Shown here piece after piece: positions 25,636 to 32,327 of a DNA stretch of 37,931 nucleotides. Made by a program: the position numbers and the translations under genes. The DNA lies in IMG/VR virus record IMGVR_UViG_3300024356_000335, positions 1 to 37,931 of that record, one strand, 5' to 3'. This DNA comes from a virus. Position 1 is the stretch's first letter, and each line of letters begins with the position of its first letter. The notes below the pieces were generated by a model. That model did not search any database. It was not told the DNA's origin and saw only the letters and a program-made list of their open reading frames with translations.

Positions 25636-25888
25636 TATCAACTCCCAAATGTTCTTCAATGTCACTTGCAGCCACAAGCATAGCGTCTGAAATACTAGGA
25701 TCACACATACCATCTTCAACAAACATCAATTCGTAATCAGTTTCACGTAACCTGTTAGCACATTCCCTAACAATCAACTCGGCGAACTTTTCCAACAACT
25801 TTGGAATGTATTGTTCCTGATCCTGCGTAGCAAACTCAATGGCATATTCAGCCGCTTGTTTTGCTAATTCTTCAGTTCGTTCGTTCAT
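25625..25888 (-). CDS. IVRECA-motif small phage protein, copy 2
   Basis: The 87-residue product starts MNERTEELAKQAAEYAIEF, with GGAG seven bases upstream of the ATG at 25888, and carries EKFAELIVRECANRL. It ends in IEEHLGVDNGE. It is closely related to the copy at 26016-26237. The start codon overlaps the upstream stop as ATGA, and the stop overlaps the next gene by 11 bases. The function is unknown. Confidence 0.82.
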   Translation of the reverse strand: MNERTEELAKQAAEYAIEFATQDQEQYIPKLLEKFAELIVRECANRLRETDYELMFVEDGMCDPSISDAMLVAASDIEEHLGVDNGE

Positions 25889-26019
25889 TCTATGCTCCAA
25901 ATGTATGCAGGTGGCAACCCAGCAAGACTGTTTCTAACCTGCTCGTAGGTACCATATCGTTGAAATTCCTTAGTAGAATAACAGTCCCACACCCGTACAG
26001 TCCAGTTTCGTTCGCTCAT
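25885..26019 (-). CDS. 44-residue hypothetical protein
   Basis: A very short frame fits exactly between two IVRECA-motif genes, with ATGA overlaps at both ends and GGAG seven bases before its ATG. The product starts MSERNWTVRVWDCYSTKEF and ends PPAYIWSIE. It is Trp- and Tyr-rich and has no membrane segment. The exact fit and ribosome binding site support it as a real gene; the function is unknown. Confidence 0.7.
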   Translation of the reverse strand: MSERNWTVRVWDCYSTKEFQRYGTYEQVRNSLAGLPPAYIWSIE

Positions 26020-26237
26020 TTTTCAACTCCGAAATGTTTTTCAATCTGTTCACCTGCGGCTCGCAATACAGCACTATCGCCACCTTCGACATCTTCCAAA
26101 TCTGTATTACGGGCAATTCGAGCACATTCCCTGACTATCAACTCGGCTAACTTTTCATTGTATCGTGCCATTGAAAAAGCATTACCACTTACATCATTAT
26201 TAGCCTGTTCAGCAAGTTTGTGAATTAACGTGTTCAT
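26016..26237 (-). CDS. IVRECA-motif small phage protein, copy 1
   Basis: The 73-residue product starts MNTLIHKLAEQANNDVSG, has EKLAELIVRECARIA in the middle, and ends IEKHFGVEK. It belongs to the same small family as the two downstream genes and is the most typical of the three. Both ends join neighbours by ATGA overlap. The function is unknown; the helical, charged sequence suggests a small soluble protein. Confidence 0.83.
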   Translation of the reverse strand: MNTLIHKLAEQANNDVSGNAFSMARYNEKLAELIVRECARIARNTDLEDVEGGDSAVLRAAGEQIEKHFGVEK

Positions 26238-26461
26238 TTTTCTATAGTTACTGAAGTCCGGGAATATTTACCACCTTTATAAGCGGTTGTGGAACTATTG
26301 GGACATCTAACTACAATAATCTCCCCAAGACCATTTGATATTGAATAAATCTTACAGTCACTTAGGCCCTCGGGTAGAACAGTAAAATCGTTACGTTCCT
26401 TGGCGCTTGGACTACAACCAGCCAACAAAATTATAAAAGTTAACAGGCATATTGTTTTCAT
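26234..26461 (-). CDS. Small lipoprotein
   Basis: The 75-residue product has a short signal sequence ending in the lipobox LLAGC at residues 12-16, so Cys16 should be lipidated after export. The mature part is about 60 residues with further cysteines (DCKIY, VRCPNSS), a candidate disulfide, and ends TSVTIEK. AAGGA precedes the ATG. Small phage lipoproteins can act as outer-membrane spanins or in superinfection exclusion, but there is no paired inner-membrane spanin here, so the role is open. Confidence 0.82.
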   Translation of the reverse strand: MKTICLLTFIILLAGCSPSAKERNDFTVLPEGLSDCKIYSISNGLGEIIVVRCPNSSTTAYKGGKYSRTSVTIEK

Positions 26462-26478
26462 TTTAGTAAGTTCCTTTT

Positions 26479-26682
26479 TTATCTAGAAAGAACTCTAGTA
26501 AGTTCTGCGTGAAGCTCGTCCACTTCGTCTTGTGGCACATAAAAATCCGTAGTGGAATCATAATATTGCCCAACCTTGGGATCATAGTATAGCACACGGC
26601 CGTTTGCAAAGTAAAACGGCCCTTCGAGACCTTTACGGGGTTGAAAGCGAGCATCACGCTCGCCTAGTACAGTATAACCCAT
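26479..26682 (-). CDS. 67-residue hypothetical protein
   Basis: The frame is open further upstream, but the ATG at 26682 begins the natural protein MGYTVLGERDARFQPRKG and has GGAG about seven bases before it, inside the preceding gene. The product is Tyr-rich (VLYYDPKVGQYYD) and ends in a charged helix. It has no signal peptide. It is probably co-translated with the small membrane protein upstream. The function is unknown. Confidence 0.72.
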   Translation of the reverse strand: MGYTVLGERDARFQPRKGLEGPFYFANGRVLYYDPKVGQYYDSTTDFYVPQDEVDELHAELTRVLSR

Positions 26683-26683
26683 A

Positions 26684-26815
26684 TTAAACTCCAAAAACCA
26701 GTATTGCGAATATAAATCCTGCAACAAAGGCCAGCATAAGACTTACTGCACGATCACCTTGTTCGGGAGTAGGGGTGGGTATGCTATCTATAATTTTAAC
26801 CAGATTATTTTTCAT
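26684..26815 (-). CDS. 43-residue single-span membrane protein
   Basis: The frame starts at an ATG with AAGGAG at good distance and stops one base before the next gene's start. The product begins MKNNLVKIIDSIPTPTPEQG and ends in one hydrophobic helix (SLMLAFVAGFIFAILVFGV). The orientation is probably N-in. Such short membrane peptides in phages can affect host membranes or lysis, but no specific role can be assigned. Confidence 0.72.
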   Translation of the reverse strand: MKNNLVKIIDSIPTPTPEQGDRAVSLMLAFVAGFIFAILVFGV

Positions 26816-26825
26816 TATCCGCTCC

Positions 26826-27251
26826 TTATTTTACCAGTGCGTAGGGTTTATTCCAGCGACCAATGTTAACGTCAATATACCAGCCCACGTTAAAGTAATC
26901 GCTCTGGATATCGCTCTTATCCCAGTTGCCGTCGTTCATTGCGGGTATAACTTCCTGCAGGAACTCCAGAGCGCGACCGCTAAAGTGTTCTTTGTACCAG
27001 TAGGGGTTTACATCTAGAATATTTCTTTTGCGCAAGTAATCAATCTCATCCTGCGCCATATACTTTGCATAAGACTTATTTTTGTCTGTCTCAATATAGT
27101 TTTCAATAAAGTCGATTTCGCCCTGCTTGATATTAAGGCACAAGGTGCTGTGATTGCGAACTGCAAGGCTAGCTTTAATGTTGTATTTTTTGCAAATAGC
27201 TTTAATAGTGGGTGCCAGCTTTGCTTTGAGTTCCTGGGATACGTATGCCAT
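26826..27251 (-). CDS. Conserved phage hypothetical protein
   Basis: From the ATG at 27251 the product has 141 residues: MAYVSQELKAKLAPTIKAIC, SLAVRNHSTLCLNIKQG, VNPYWYKEHFSG and a C-terminal SDYFNVGWYIDVNIGRWNKPY. I recognise this layout as a widespread phage and plasmid hypothetical protein. The frame continues upstream to 27314, but that part contains the promoter, and AAGGAG sits seven bases before the 27251 ATG. No active site is evident. It is the first gene of the transcript from the promoter at 27282-27310. Confidence 0.87.
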   Translation of the reverse strand: MAYVSQELKAKLAPTIKAICKKYNIKASLAVRNHSTLCLNIKQGEIDFIENYIETDKNKSYAKYMAQDEIDYLRKRNILDVNPYWYKEHFSGRALEFLQEVIPAMNDGNWDKSDIQSDYFNVGWYIDVNIGRWNKPYALVK

Positions 27252-27281
27252 TTGTTGCTCCTTATTAATTACTATAACCAC

Positions 27282-27310
27282 ATTATAGCAATCCAGGGGG
27301 TTATTGTCAA
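27282..27310 (-). promoter_or_regulatory. Consensus sigma70 promoter
   Basis: The minus strand reads TTGACA (27310-27305), 17 bp, TATAAT (27287-27282), all perfect consensus. A 6-bp inverted repeat ctataa/ttatag with a 5-bp centre (27272-27288) overlaps the -10. The first gene starts about 30 bases downstream. The rest of the gap to 27367 holds an AT-rich stretch with the 10-bp palindrome gcatatatgc but no clear terminator. Confidence 0.9.
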
Positions 27311-27367
27311 CCAAATTATTTGTTGCAAAATAACTAACAAAAAGGTTGCATATATGCTAACTGTTGT

Positions 27368-27757
27368 TTAATTGTTAACTTCTAGATTTTTTAAGTAGGT
27401 TTTAAGATCGCCGTCTAGCAAGGCCAGCATACTGGCATCGCTCTCGTCAAAAACAATAATAAGTTCGTTTTGATGAAGGAAATAAACTCCGGGAAAATAA
27501 CGTTCCAGTTGAATTAGATTTTTGTTGGCTAGGCGTTGTTTGAGAGTGAAACTATAATGTTTTATATTTAAAATTTTAACTAGGAATCTAAAACCAAATG
27601 CAGTAAGTCTTAAACTGTTATCATCTGTAAAGTTCCACCATACCGCTTTTCTAAAATCTTGATAGTTAAGATCTGTTTGAGTGCCAGCTAACTCAAGATA
27701 TTTTTTAGTTAGCTGTGACTGCGAATGGGATTTAGGGGTAGATACGATTGCCGGCAC
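27368..27757 (-). CDS. Hypothetical protein, GTG start
   Basis: The 129-residue product begins with GTG at 27757, overlapping the upstream gene by 26 bases. It contains WWNFTDDNSLRLTAFGFRFL and YFPGVYFLHQNELIIVFDES, with a C-terminal LLDGDLKTYLKNLE. This looks like a small winged-helix or mixed alpha/beta domain, but I do not recognise the family. It is the last gene of the long operon from 37.8 kb. Confidence 0.78.
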   Translation of the reverse strand: MPAIVSTPKSHSQSQLTKKYLELAGTQTDLNYQDFRKAVWWNFTDDNSLRLTAFGFRFLVKILNIKHYSFTLKQRLANKNLIQLERYFPGVYFLHQNELIIVFDESDASMLALLDGDLKTYLKNLEVNN

Positions 27758-28019
27758 TTAGCAGTACCACGGTAAATTTATCTGTCTTAAAGAGCGCATT
27801 TAGTTTTTTGCACAGATTGACTGCGTGACCAGGATTACTAAAACTAGTCTTTTTGTATTTGGGGCCAGGATAGCTGACCAACATATTACTACTTTTTAAG
27901 TTAATGGGACGATCTTCGTAGAACACCGCCCAGATACCTTCACTGCTCAGAATCTGCTCGCTCTTGAAAGTTACTTTATCAGTGTGCTCTATTAGGACAG
28001 TTGGTTTAGGTCTAGACAT
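27732..28019 (-). CDS. Small conserved phage protein
   Basis: The 95-residue product has a compact alpha/beta pattern: MSRPKPTVLIEHTD, WAVFYEDRPINLK, YPGPKYKKTSFSNPGHAVNL and DKFTVVLL. The PGPKYKKxSF pattern is, from memory, typical of conserved marine phage proteins of unknown role. AGAGGAA lies about eight bases before the ATG. No catalytic motif is seen. Confidence 0.82.
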   Translation of the reverse strand: MSRPKPTVLIEHTDKVTFKSEQILSSEGIWAVFYEDRPINLKSSNMLVSYPGPKYKKTSFSNPGHAVNLCKKLNALFKTDKFTVVLLSAGNRIYP

Positions 28020-28070
28020 TTTAATTCCTCTACGTTTATTTATCCTAGAAAAAGGTATAATCTACGTATA

Positions 28071-28292
28071 TTAAAAACCGCCCCCATCCATAGCTACAGT
28101 AATTATTTCATCAGGTTTTTTTGAGGTTTCTATTCTACCCACGGTGGCAAAGTGATTGAGTAAATCAAAGATTTCAGTGTGTAGGTTTTTTGCTTCCTGG
28201 GCAGTAAGAATAAGTTGTTTGCTATTATTTTGACTTAGTATTTTTATTTTATCATTAAAAGATTTAAGATTGGGGCTTAGATAATGTTCCAT
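28071..28292 (-). CDS. Small conserved phage protein ending MDGGGF
   Basis: The 73-residue product is a helical protein with QLILTAQEAKNLHTEIFDLL and a distinct C-terminal tail, EIITVAMDGGGF. The MDGGGF end recurs, from memory, in small proteins of other T4-like marine phages. It starts two bases after the upstream stop. The function is unknown. The 51-base gap after it has an AT-rich stretch without a clear terminator. Confidence 0.8.
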   Translation of the reverse strand: MEHYLSPNLKSFNDKIKILSQNNSKQLILTAQEAKNLHTEIFDLLNHFATVGRIETSKKPDEIITVAMDGGGF

Positions 28293-28294
28293 TT

Positions 28295-28774
28295 TTATTG
28301 TTCCTTGATAGCGTTATGGGCTTCGAGTTTTGTGGCAAATGGTCCTAGAAAACTATGCCTGTTTACTGTGATTAATTTAGGACAAAACTCTACTAGCCAT
28401 TCTGTTTTTTCTTTTATTGCAAAATAACCTGCGCAGAAATAACTTTTACTTTTTTTAGTCTTGGTATATACACTTACACCTAGTCTGACTTCTCGCATTG
28501 CATTTTGTGGTATTACATCTGTAGGGAATCCATCAAGAACTTTATTAGTCTTAATAGAATTAGTTTCTTTTTTTACTGGGCTAGTATAAGTCTCAAATTT
28601 TATATTATGCGACTGCCCTAGAGTTTTAATAGTGGGGTATTTGTTTCTATTATGTTCTTGGACATAGACATAGCCACCATCTTCCACTGCCTGCACAGTG
28701 CCAATTTTGTTGCCATTATTTTCTACTATCCAGTATTTGTTTTTTACAACTGGTCGGGCTACAAGTTTAATCAT
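28295..28774 (-). CDS. Hypothetical protein with basic linker
   Basis: From the ATG at 28774 the product has 159 residues. It has two small beta-rich halves (KLVARPVVKNKYWIVENNG, and VRLGVSVYTKTKKSKSYF to the end) joined by a Lys/Thr-rich linker. The frame also has a TTG three codons earlier, but the ATG is preferred; it overlaps the previous stop. It ends FATKLEAHNAIKEQ. The family is not recognised. Confidence 0.75.
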   Translation of the reverse strand: MIKLVARPVVKNKYWIVENNGNKIGTVQAVEDGGYVYVQEHNRNKYPTIKTLGQSHNIKFETYTSPVKKETNSIKTNKVLDGFPTDVIPQNAMREVRLGVSVYTKTKKSKSYFCAGYFAIKEKTEWLVEFCPKLITVNRHSFLGPFATKLEAHNAIKEQ

Positions 28775-28949
28775 TTTGTTCAAGATTGAAGTATTCCTTT
28801 AGATAAGAAATATCATCGCCGCGGCGATGCGCCTCGTCAATACACTCTTGTAGGAGTAATCGGGCAAAGGAAATTTGTAAGTTTGTGTTAATTACAGGAT
28901 AATGAGATCCTCCTGCTGCAAGACTAATTTTGTAAATTTTTTCGTTCAT
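28767..28949 (-). CDS. Small hypothetical protein related to the IVRECA type
   Basis: From the ATG at 28949 the product has 60 residues: MNEKIYKISLAAGGSHYPVI, then SFARLLLQECIDEAHRRGDD. The FARLLLQEC segment resembles FAELIVREC of the paralogues near 26 kb, so it may be a distant member. It overlaps the previous stop as ATGA. A 16-bp perfect GC-rich palindrome (28814-28829) lies in the codons for HRRGDD. Confidence 0.75.
   Translation of the reverse strand: MNEKIYKISLAAGGSHYPVINTNLQISFARLLLQECIDEAHRRGDDISYLKEYFNLEQND
28814..28829. repeat. 16-bp perfect palindrome inside a gene
   Basis: The sequence catcgccgcggcgatg equals its own reverse complement and is far more GC-rich than its surroundings. 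It lies in the coding region of a small gene. It may be a restriction or protein-binding site, or only a by-product of an Arg-Arg-Gly-Asp-Asp codon string. Confidence 0.6.
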
Positions 28950-29446
28950 TTTTTCCATTTCAGAGTATTCTCTAACCAAGTTTTGCATTCAGCCCATTCT
29001 CTATACTGAAAGGATTGGCCGCCGTGATTGGTCCAATCCTGACAATTAGATTCTCTATCGTCTATTAATATATCTCCAGGCTGACAATGCTGCCATTTGT
29101 CTTTACTGTATGGACCAAAAAACACTGGGATTCCGGGGAAATTGTCTGCAGCCCAGCGAACTTTGTCATAAAATGCAAAGGGTAAATCATTGTCTCTGGG
29201 TATAGCAGTTAAAAAAGCAATGAATATGTCTTTATCAAAATTACTAAACCTGTAGTACTCTATCCAATCAACAAGATCTTTGCCACCGGGCTTTACTTTA
29301 AGATCACGATACAATCTTGAATTTTGAGCAAGCTTGTTCCAGATGTCATCAGGATATTCACCAGTACTGGGTGGCGCACCTACTGTTCGTTCCGCATACT
29401 CATTGAAGTCTGCCACGACTCCGTCCATATCTATAAAGATATTCAT
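28946..29446 (-). CDS. 5'(3')-deoxyribonucleotidase, HAD family (NT5C)
   Basis: The 166-residue protein has the HAD motif I DMDGVVADF at 6-14 (nucleophile Asp6, acid Asp8), motif II LTAIPR, a Lys in the SKDKW segment, and motif IV ILIDDRESNC. This pattern matches 5'-nucleotidase, deoxy (NT5C), which dephosphorylates dNMPs, probably helping balance pools with the dCMP deaminase and ThyA. ATGA overlaps join it to the genes on both sides. Confidence 0.9.
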   Translation of the reverse strand: MNIFIDMDGVVADFNEYAERTVGAPPSTGEYPDDIWNKLAQNSRLYRDLKVKPGGKDLVDWIEYYRFSNFDKDIFIAFLTAIPRDNDLPFAFYDKVRWAADNFPGIPVFFGPYSKDKWQHCQPGDILIDDRESNCQDWTNHGGQSFQYREWAECKTWLENTLKWKK

Positions 29447-29622
29447 TCTATTAACTTCCTTATTTCCTGTTGCATTTTTAAAAATCTAGTATTGCTGCTT
29501 TCGGGAGGAGCATTTTTAAAAAAATAAAAAAGCCAGACAACAACCAAAACAGCAACTAAATAGGTTGCATAACTCCAAAATTTTTCTAGGATTTTAATCC
29601 AGTTTAGCGGTAGGTCCTTCAT
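29443..29622 (-). CDS. 59-residue single-span membrane protein
   Basis: The frame fits exactly between two genes with ATGA overlaps at each end. The product begins MKDLPLNWIKILEKFW, has one hydrophobic helix at about residues 19-35 (YATYLVAVLVVVWLFYFF), and ends in a charged cytoplasmic or periplasmic tail with LKMQQEIRKLIE. No signal peptidase site is evident. It is short and easily missed, but the junctions support it. The function is unknown. Confidence 0.72.
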   Translation of the reverse strand: MKDLPLNWIKILEKFWSYATYLVAVLVVVWLFYFFKNAPPESSNTRFLKMQQEIRKLIE

Positions 29623-29849
29623 TCTTGTAATTTCCCCCAGGTATATTCAGTGTCTTTAATGTGAGCCACTGATTTAATCCAACCTTTATCCACAGCCGTT
29701 TTTATCATTGTTCTATATTCCTGCGGACAATCAGGGCTAATGTACATCATAGCACGAGGATAGACAGCCCAGCCATCGGTTATCTGAAATCCCGGCTCTG
29801 ACTCAACAATCCTAATTATATTGTTTTTATGTGAAGCGTACTCAATCAT
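29619..29849 (-). CDS. Small conserved phage protein
   Basis: From the ATG at 29849 the product has 76 residues. It starts MIEYASHKNNIIRIVES, has YISPDCPQEYRTMIKTAVDKG in two parts, and ends YTWGKLQE. The upstream part of the frame covers the end of another gene and is not used; ATGA at 29846-29849 fixes the start. The family is not recognised. The compact size suggests a single small domain. Confidence 0.76.
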   Translation of the reverse strand: MIEYASHKNNIIRIVESEPGFQITDGWAVYPRAMMYISPDCPQEYRTMIKTAVDKGWIKSVAHIKDTEYTWGKLQE

Positions 29850-30073
29850 ACTTCGCCTTCTTCTACCACTCGAGTCTGACAAGTAGTGCCACGGACATAA
29901 AGCTGAGCTTCTTCTAGTGTATCGAAAGTCTTGGGTCTGTCGTACATACTTTTACTGCTAGTGCCTTCAGTGAGAGTCCTCCAGAACTTAATCCACATCC
30001 AACTAAACTGGAATTGTACGACGTAGAACTTCTTTGCATCATCGTTAGTGTACTCGACAATTCTATATTTCAT
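29846..30073 (-). CDS. Small hypothetical protein
   Basis: The 75-residue product starts MKYRIVEYTNDDAKKFYVVQ, has an aromatic stretch FQFSWMWIKFWRTL, and ends in FDTLEEAQLYVRG plus an acidic tail. The pattern resembles small DUF-type phage proteins with a beta-strand pair and a helix, but no family is certain. It joins neighbours by ATGA at both ends, directly after the exonuclease gene. Confidence 0.77.
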   Translation of the reverse strand: MKYRIVEYTNDDAKKFYVVQFQFSWMWIKFWRTLTEGTSSKSMYDRPKTFDTLEEAQLYVRGTTCQTRVVEEGEV

Positions 30074-31059
30074 TGGTATTCAGCCCCTAGCATTTCAGCA
30101 TATTGTGTGGCACTCTCGCTGAGTTTTACTAGATCATAACGTCCACAGAATTTTAAAAACTGCGCACCTATCATCTTGGTCTGCTTGGATACACTATTAC
30201 TAGTGATAGTTTCTGTAATCTTGGCACGAATATTTTCCGGCTGTGCGCTAAGATCCACTAGTATACGATTGCGATTATAGTCATCTAGTACACGATGTTC
30301 TACGCCCTCGTGGTCCACCCATTTTTGTAACATTAGGTTATTCCAGGAGTATCCGCGACTTTCGCGATCAGCATAAGCTTCAATTAGGCCTATTTTATTT
30401 TTACTCCCCTTGGTACGCACTCCCGGATAAGCTGAAAAGATATTATCGCTGGAATCTCCACGCATACATTTTTCAAATAATATCCATTGTGGATCTGGAA
30501 TAGTCTTGGGCTGTTTTGTTTTTTTATCTATAACAAGATTGCCCTTCTTATCTAGTATGCCATCTAGAGTGTGCAGTTCGTCCTGAATGCCATTGTATTG
30601 CACCACGTTGTTGGCAAGAAGTTGATGAAAGTCTGTATCACTACTTACTATTATGTGAGAATCATTGGGATGCGCCTGTATCCAACCTGCAACCAGATCG
30701 TCACCTTCTAGTTCAGAATGTTGCAGTACTGTGCAATTGGTCTTTTCTATTAGAAACTTTTGTAATGTATCAAAGGTTTCCCAGAACATACGATCTTCTT
30801 CTTGTTCACGTTCTGTTAGGGCAGCTCGTGCCACAGCTCGGTTTGCCTTATAGGGTTTATAGTAGTCCTTGCGCCAGCTGCGACCCTCTAGTGCGAACAC
30901 CACGTGGTCAGCTTTTTGATCACGCCAGGCCTTAAACACACTACCCAGAGTTACGTGTAGAGCAAAACCAACTCGTTCTTCGGCCGTGCTGGCTCTATGT
31001 GCGGCGTGTCTGGCACGGAAAAAGGTATTAGCAGTGTCAACAATCAGATATTTTTTCAT
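30070..31059 (-). CDS. 5'-3' exonuclease / flap nuclease (T4 RNase H type)
   Basis: The 329-residue nuclease has acidic metal-binding motifs in the order of the FEN/T4 RNase H family: LIVDTANTFF at 5-14 (Asp8), ELEGDDLVAGW, SSDTDFHQLL, and RGDSSDNI before a helix-hairpin-helix-like KIGLIEAY region. The family removes RNA primers and 5' flaps from lagging-strand DNA, and T4 RNase H works with the gp32 and clamp proteins. The RYKPYKANR-type basic arch segment is present as YYKPYKANR. The ATG has no ribosome binding site and may be read from a leaderless transcript as well as from the operon mRNA. Confidence 0.93.
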   Translation of the reverse strand: MKKYLIVDTANTFFRARHAAHRASTAEERVGFALHVTLGSVFKAWRDQKADHVVFALEGRSWRKDYYKPYKANRAVARAALTEREQEEDRMFWETFDTLQKFLIEKTNCTVLQHSELEGDDLVAGWIQAHPNDSHIIVSSDTDFHQLLANNVVQYNGIQDELHTLDGILDKKGNLVIDKKTKQPKTIPDPQWILFEKCMRGDSSDNIFSAYPGVRTKGSKNKIGLIEAYADRESRGYSWNNLMLQKWVDHEGVEHRVLDDYNRNRILVDLSAQPENIRAKITETITSNSVSKQTKMIGAQFLKFCGRYDLVKLSESATQYAEMLGAEYQ

Positions 31060-31065
31060 AGTATA

Positions 31066-31094
31066 ATAGTAGCTTATTACACTAATTTTGTCAA
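31066..31094 (-). promoter_or_regulatory. Possible leaderless promoter for the exonuclease
   Basis: The minus strand has a perfect TTGACA (31094-31089), 17 bp, then TACTAT (31071-31066, four of six matches). The ATG starts six bases after it, so the transcript would begin at the start codon. The exonuclease lacks a ribosome binding site, which fits leaderless translation. The weak -10 keeps this tentative. Confidence 0.4.
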
Positions 31095-31559
31095 ATGTTC
31101 CGAAATATAAGTTGCCCAGATTCTATGAGCCTGGCCATTAAAATAACCATTTTGATTAGGTTTATGCCCACGTTTGGTAAGATAACTTATGTAATCTGAA
31201 GTGGGATAAAAAATATGACGCACTTCCCTATCTTTAAGATAGTTACTCAATTGTCTGAATTTTTCCAGATCCCTAAAGGGAAACCCCAGTACAACTTTAA
31301 GCGCACCACGTTGCCAGTTTCTATCAACATAGTTTTTGGTATGATACAAAACATCCATTTCGGTATTTCGTATATCAGCCTCGACCTTGATTTCCGCTTT
31401 AAAAACGTCTGCTAATAGACAGGGCCAGCTTGTGGCATAATTTGTTGGATGCGGAACACGGCCTTGATACCAAAGATCAAAATCTTCCTCTGCAACAGCG
31501 TAGGGTACTTGTGCGTAGGCACCTGCACAATGTCCGTCACCGTTAACATAGATTATCAC
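31077..31559 (-). CDS. Degenerate SGNH-hydrolase-like protein
   Basis: The 160-residue product begins with GTG in a GTGA overlap. The N-terminus YVNGDGHCAGAYA matches block I of a marine-phage SGNH family (GDSHxAGA), but the catalytic Ser is replaced by Gly. GRVPHPTNYATSW and FNGQAHRIWATYI at the end match the other family landmarks. The region between is short compared with an active hydrolase. It is probably a non-catalytic relative, or a binding protein. Fold assignment is by motif only. Confidence 0.72.
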   Translation of the reverse strand: MIIYVNGDGHCAGAYAQVPYAVAEEDFDLWYQGRVPHPTNYATSWPCLLADVFKAEIKVEADIRNTEMDVLYHTKNYVDRNWQRGALKVVLGFPFRDLEKFRQLSNYLKDREVRHIFYPTSDYISYLTKRGHKPNQNGYFNGQAHRIWATYISEHLTKLV

Positions 31560-31939
31560 GACACTTCAGTCCTTCCGTTTCCTAGATTTTTTCTATTAAC
31601 GGATAGTCTATCAGTGTCATTAGCTTCATATTGTTCGTAGGTCTCCATAACCACATTGCGGCAGATTGTCTGAAACCATTGTTCAACAATCTGGCTATCG
31701 TCCTTGCCCTGATAACCTGCTCTAACAAGTTTGCTAACAAATTGATCGTTCCAGTCCAGTTCAAAGGCACCATTGCCTATATTATCCGGATCAAGGTCTA
31801 CACTTAATATGCCCACCCAGGGCTCACCACGCTCCGTGGCTAGGTCCTTGGGAGATTTAGACTTGGCGCTTACTCTAGTCTTACCCTTGGTTTCTTTACT
31901 AGTTGTTGTGGCAGTAGTTGTTGTTTTCTTAGTAACCAT
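31556..31939 (-). CDS. Conserved T4-like phage protein
   Basis: The 127-residue product has a Thr/Lys-rich disordered N-terminus, then ERGEPWVGILSVDLDPDN, GAFELDWNDQFVSKLVRAGY and QIVEQWFQTICRNV. The GEPWVGI/ELDWND pattern is, from memory, conserved in cyanophage genomes without known function. It overlaps the DUF1289 gene by 11 bases at its start. It has no membrane segment. Confidence 0.82.
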   Translation of the reverse strand: MVTKKTTTTATTTSKETKGKTRVSAKSKSPKDLATERGEPWVGILSVDLDPDNIGNGAFELDWNDQFVSKLVRAGYQGKDDSQIVEQWFQTICRNVVMETYEQYEANDTDRLSVNRKNLGNGRTEVS

Positions 31940-32327
31940 TCTTTAAGGTCCTTAAAATAAATTCTTCGCTGTCATAATATCTATCCTCATAATAAACCTT
32001 GCCATCTTGAGGAAAATAAACTATTCTAGCTCGCATTGCAGGAGTCAACCAGAGCATTTTGTCAGTATATCTACATTTTTTTGGCCACCAGACAAATACT
32101 TCACTGACTATGGCATTGTCTAAAAATGTAGGCTCGTTAATCCAGTCTTCGCCCATCAAGTACTCCTTTTGTTTTTTTCTAATTTTTATTAGATTTAACG
32201 TTAATCTTTTTTCCTGATCAGTGTAGCTTGTCCAGTTACTTATTTCTTCAATAGATCGGAAACAGCCCTGGCAGACATCGTCCTGCATCTTACAAATATT
32301 AACACAGGGACTAGCTATTTGACTCAT
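31929..32327 (-). CDS. DUF1289 domain fused to a phage-type C-terminal domain
   Basis: The first 32 residues, with SPCVNICKMQDD and CQGCFRSIEEISNW, carry the four cysteines of DUF1289 (at about 8, 12, 19 and 22), likely binding an Fe-S cluster or zinc. The remaining 100 residues have EVFVWWPKKCRYTDKMLWL and a Tyr-rich KVYYEDRYYDSEEFI end, not part of usual stand-alone DUF1289 proteins. The function is unknown; the neighbouring DUF2061 and QueE genes give no clear link. Confidence 0.85.
   Translation of the reverse strand: MSQIASPCVNICKMQDDVCQGCFRSIEEISNWTSYTDQEKRLTLNLIKIRKKQKEYLMGEDWINEPTFLDNAIVSEVFVWWPKKCRYTDKMLWLTPAMRARIVYFPQDGKVYYEDRYYDSEEFILRTLKNGY

Noticed and set aside
28037-28044. T4 late promoter-like GATAAATA on the minus strand before the gene at 27732-28019
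   Set aside because: It has one mismatch to TATAAATA in AT-rich DNA with no other such sites at gene starts here, so it is too weak to call.
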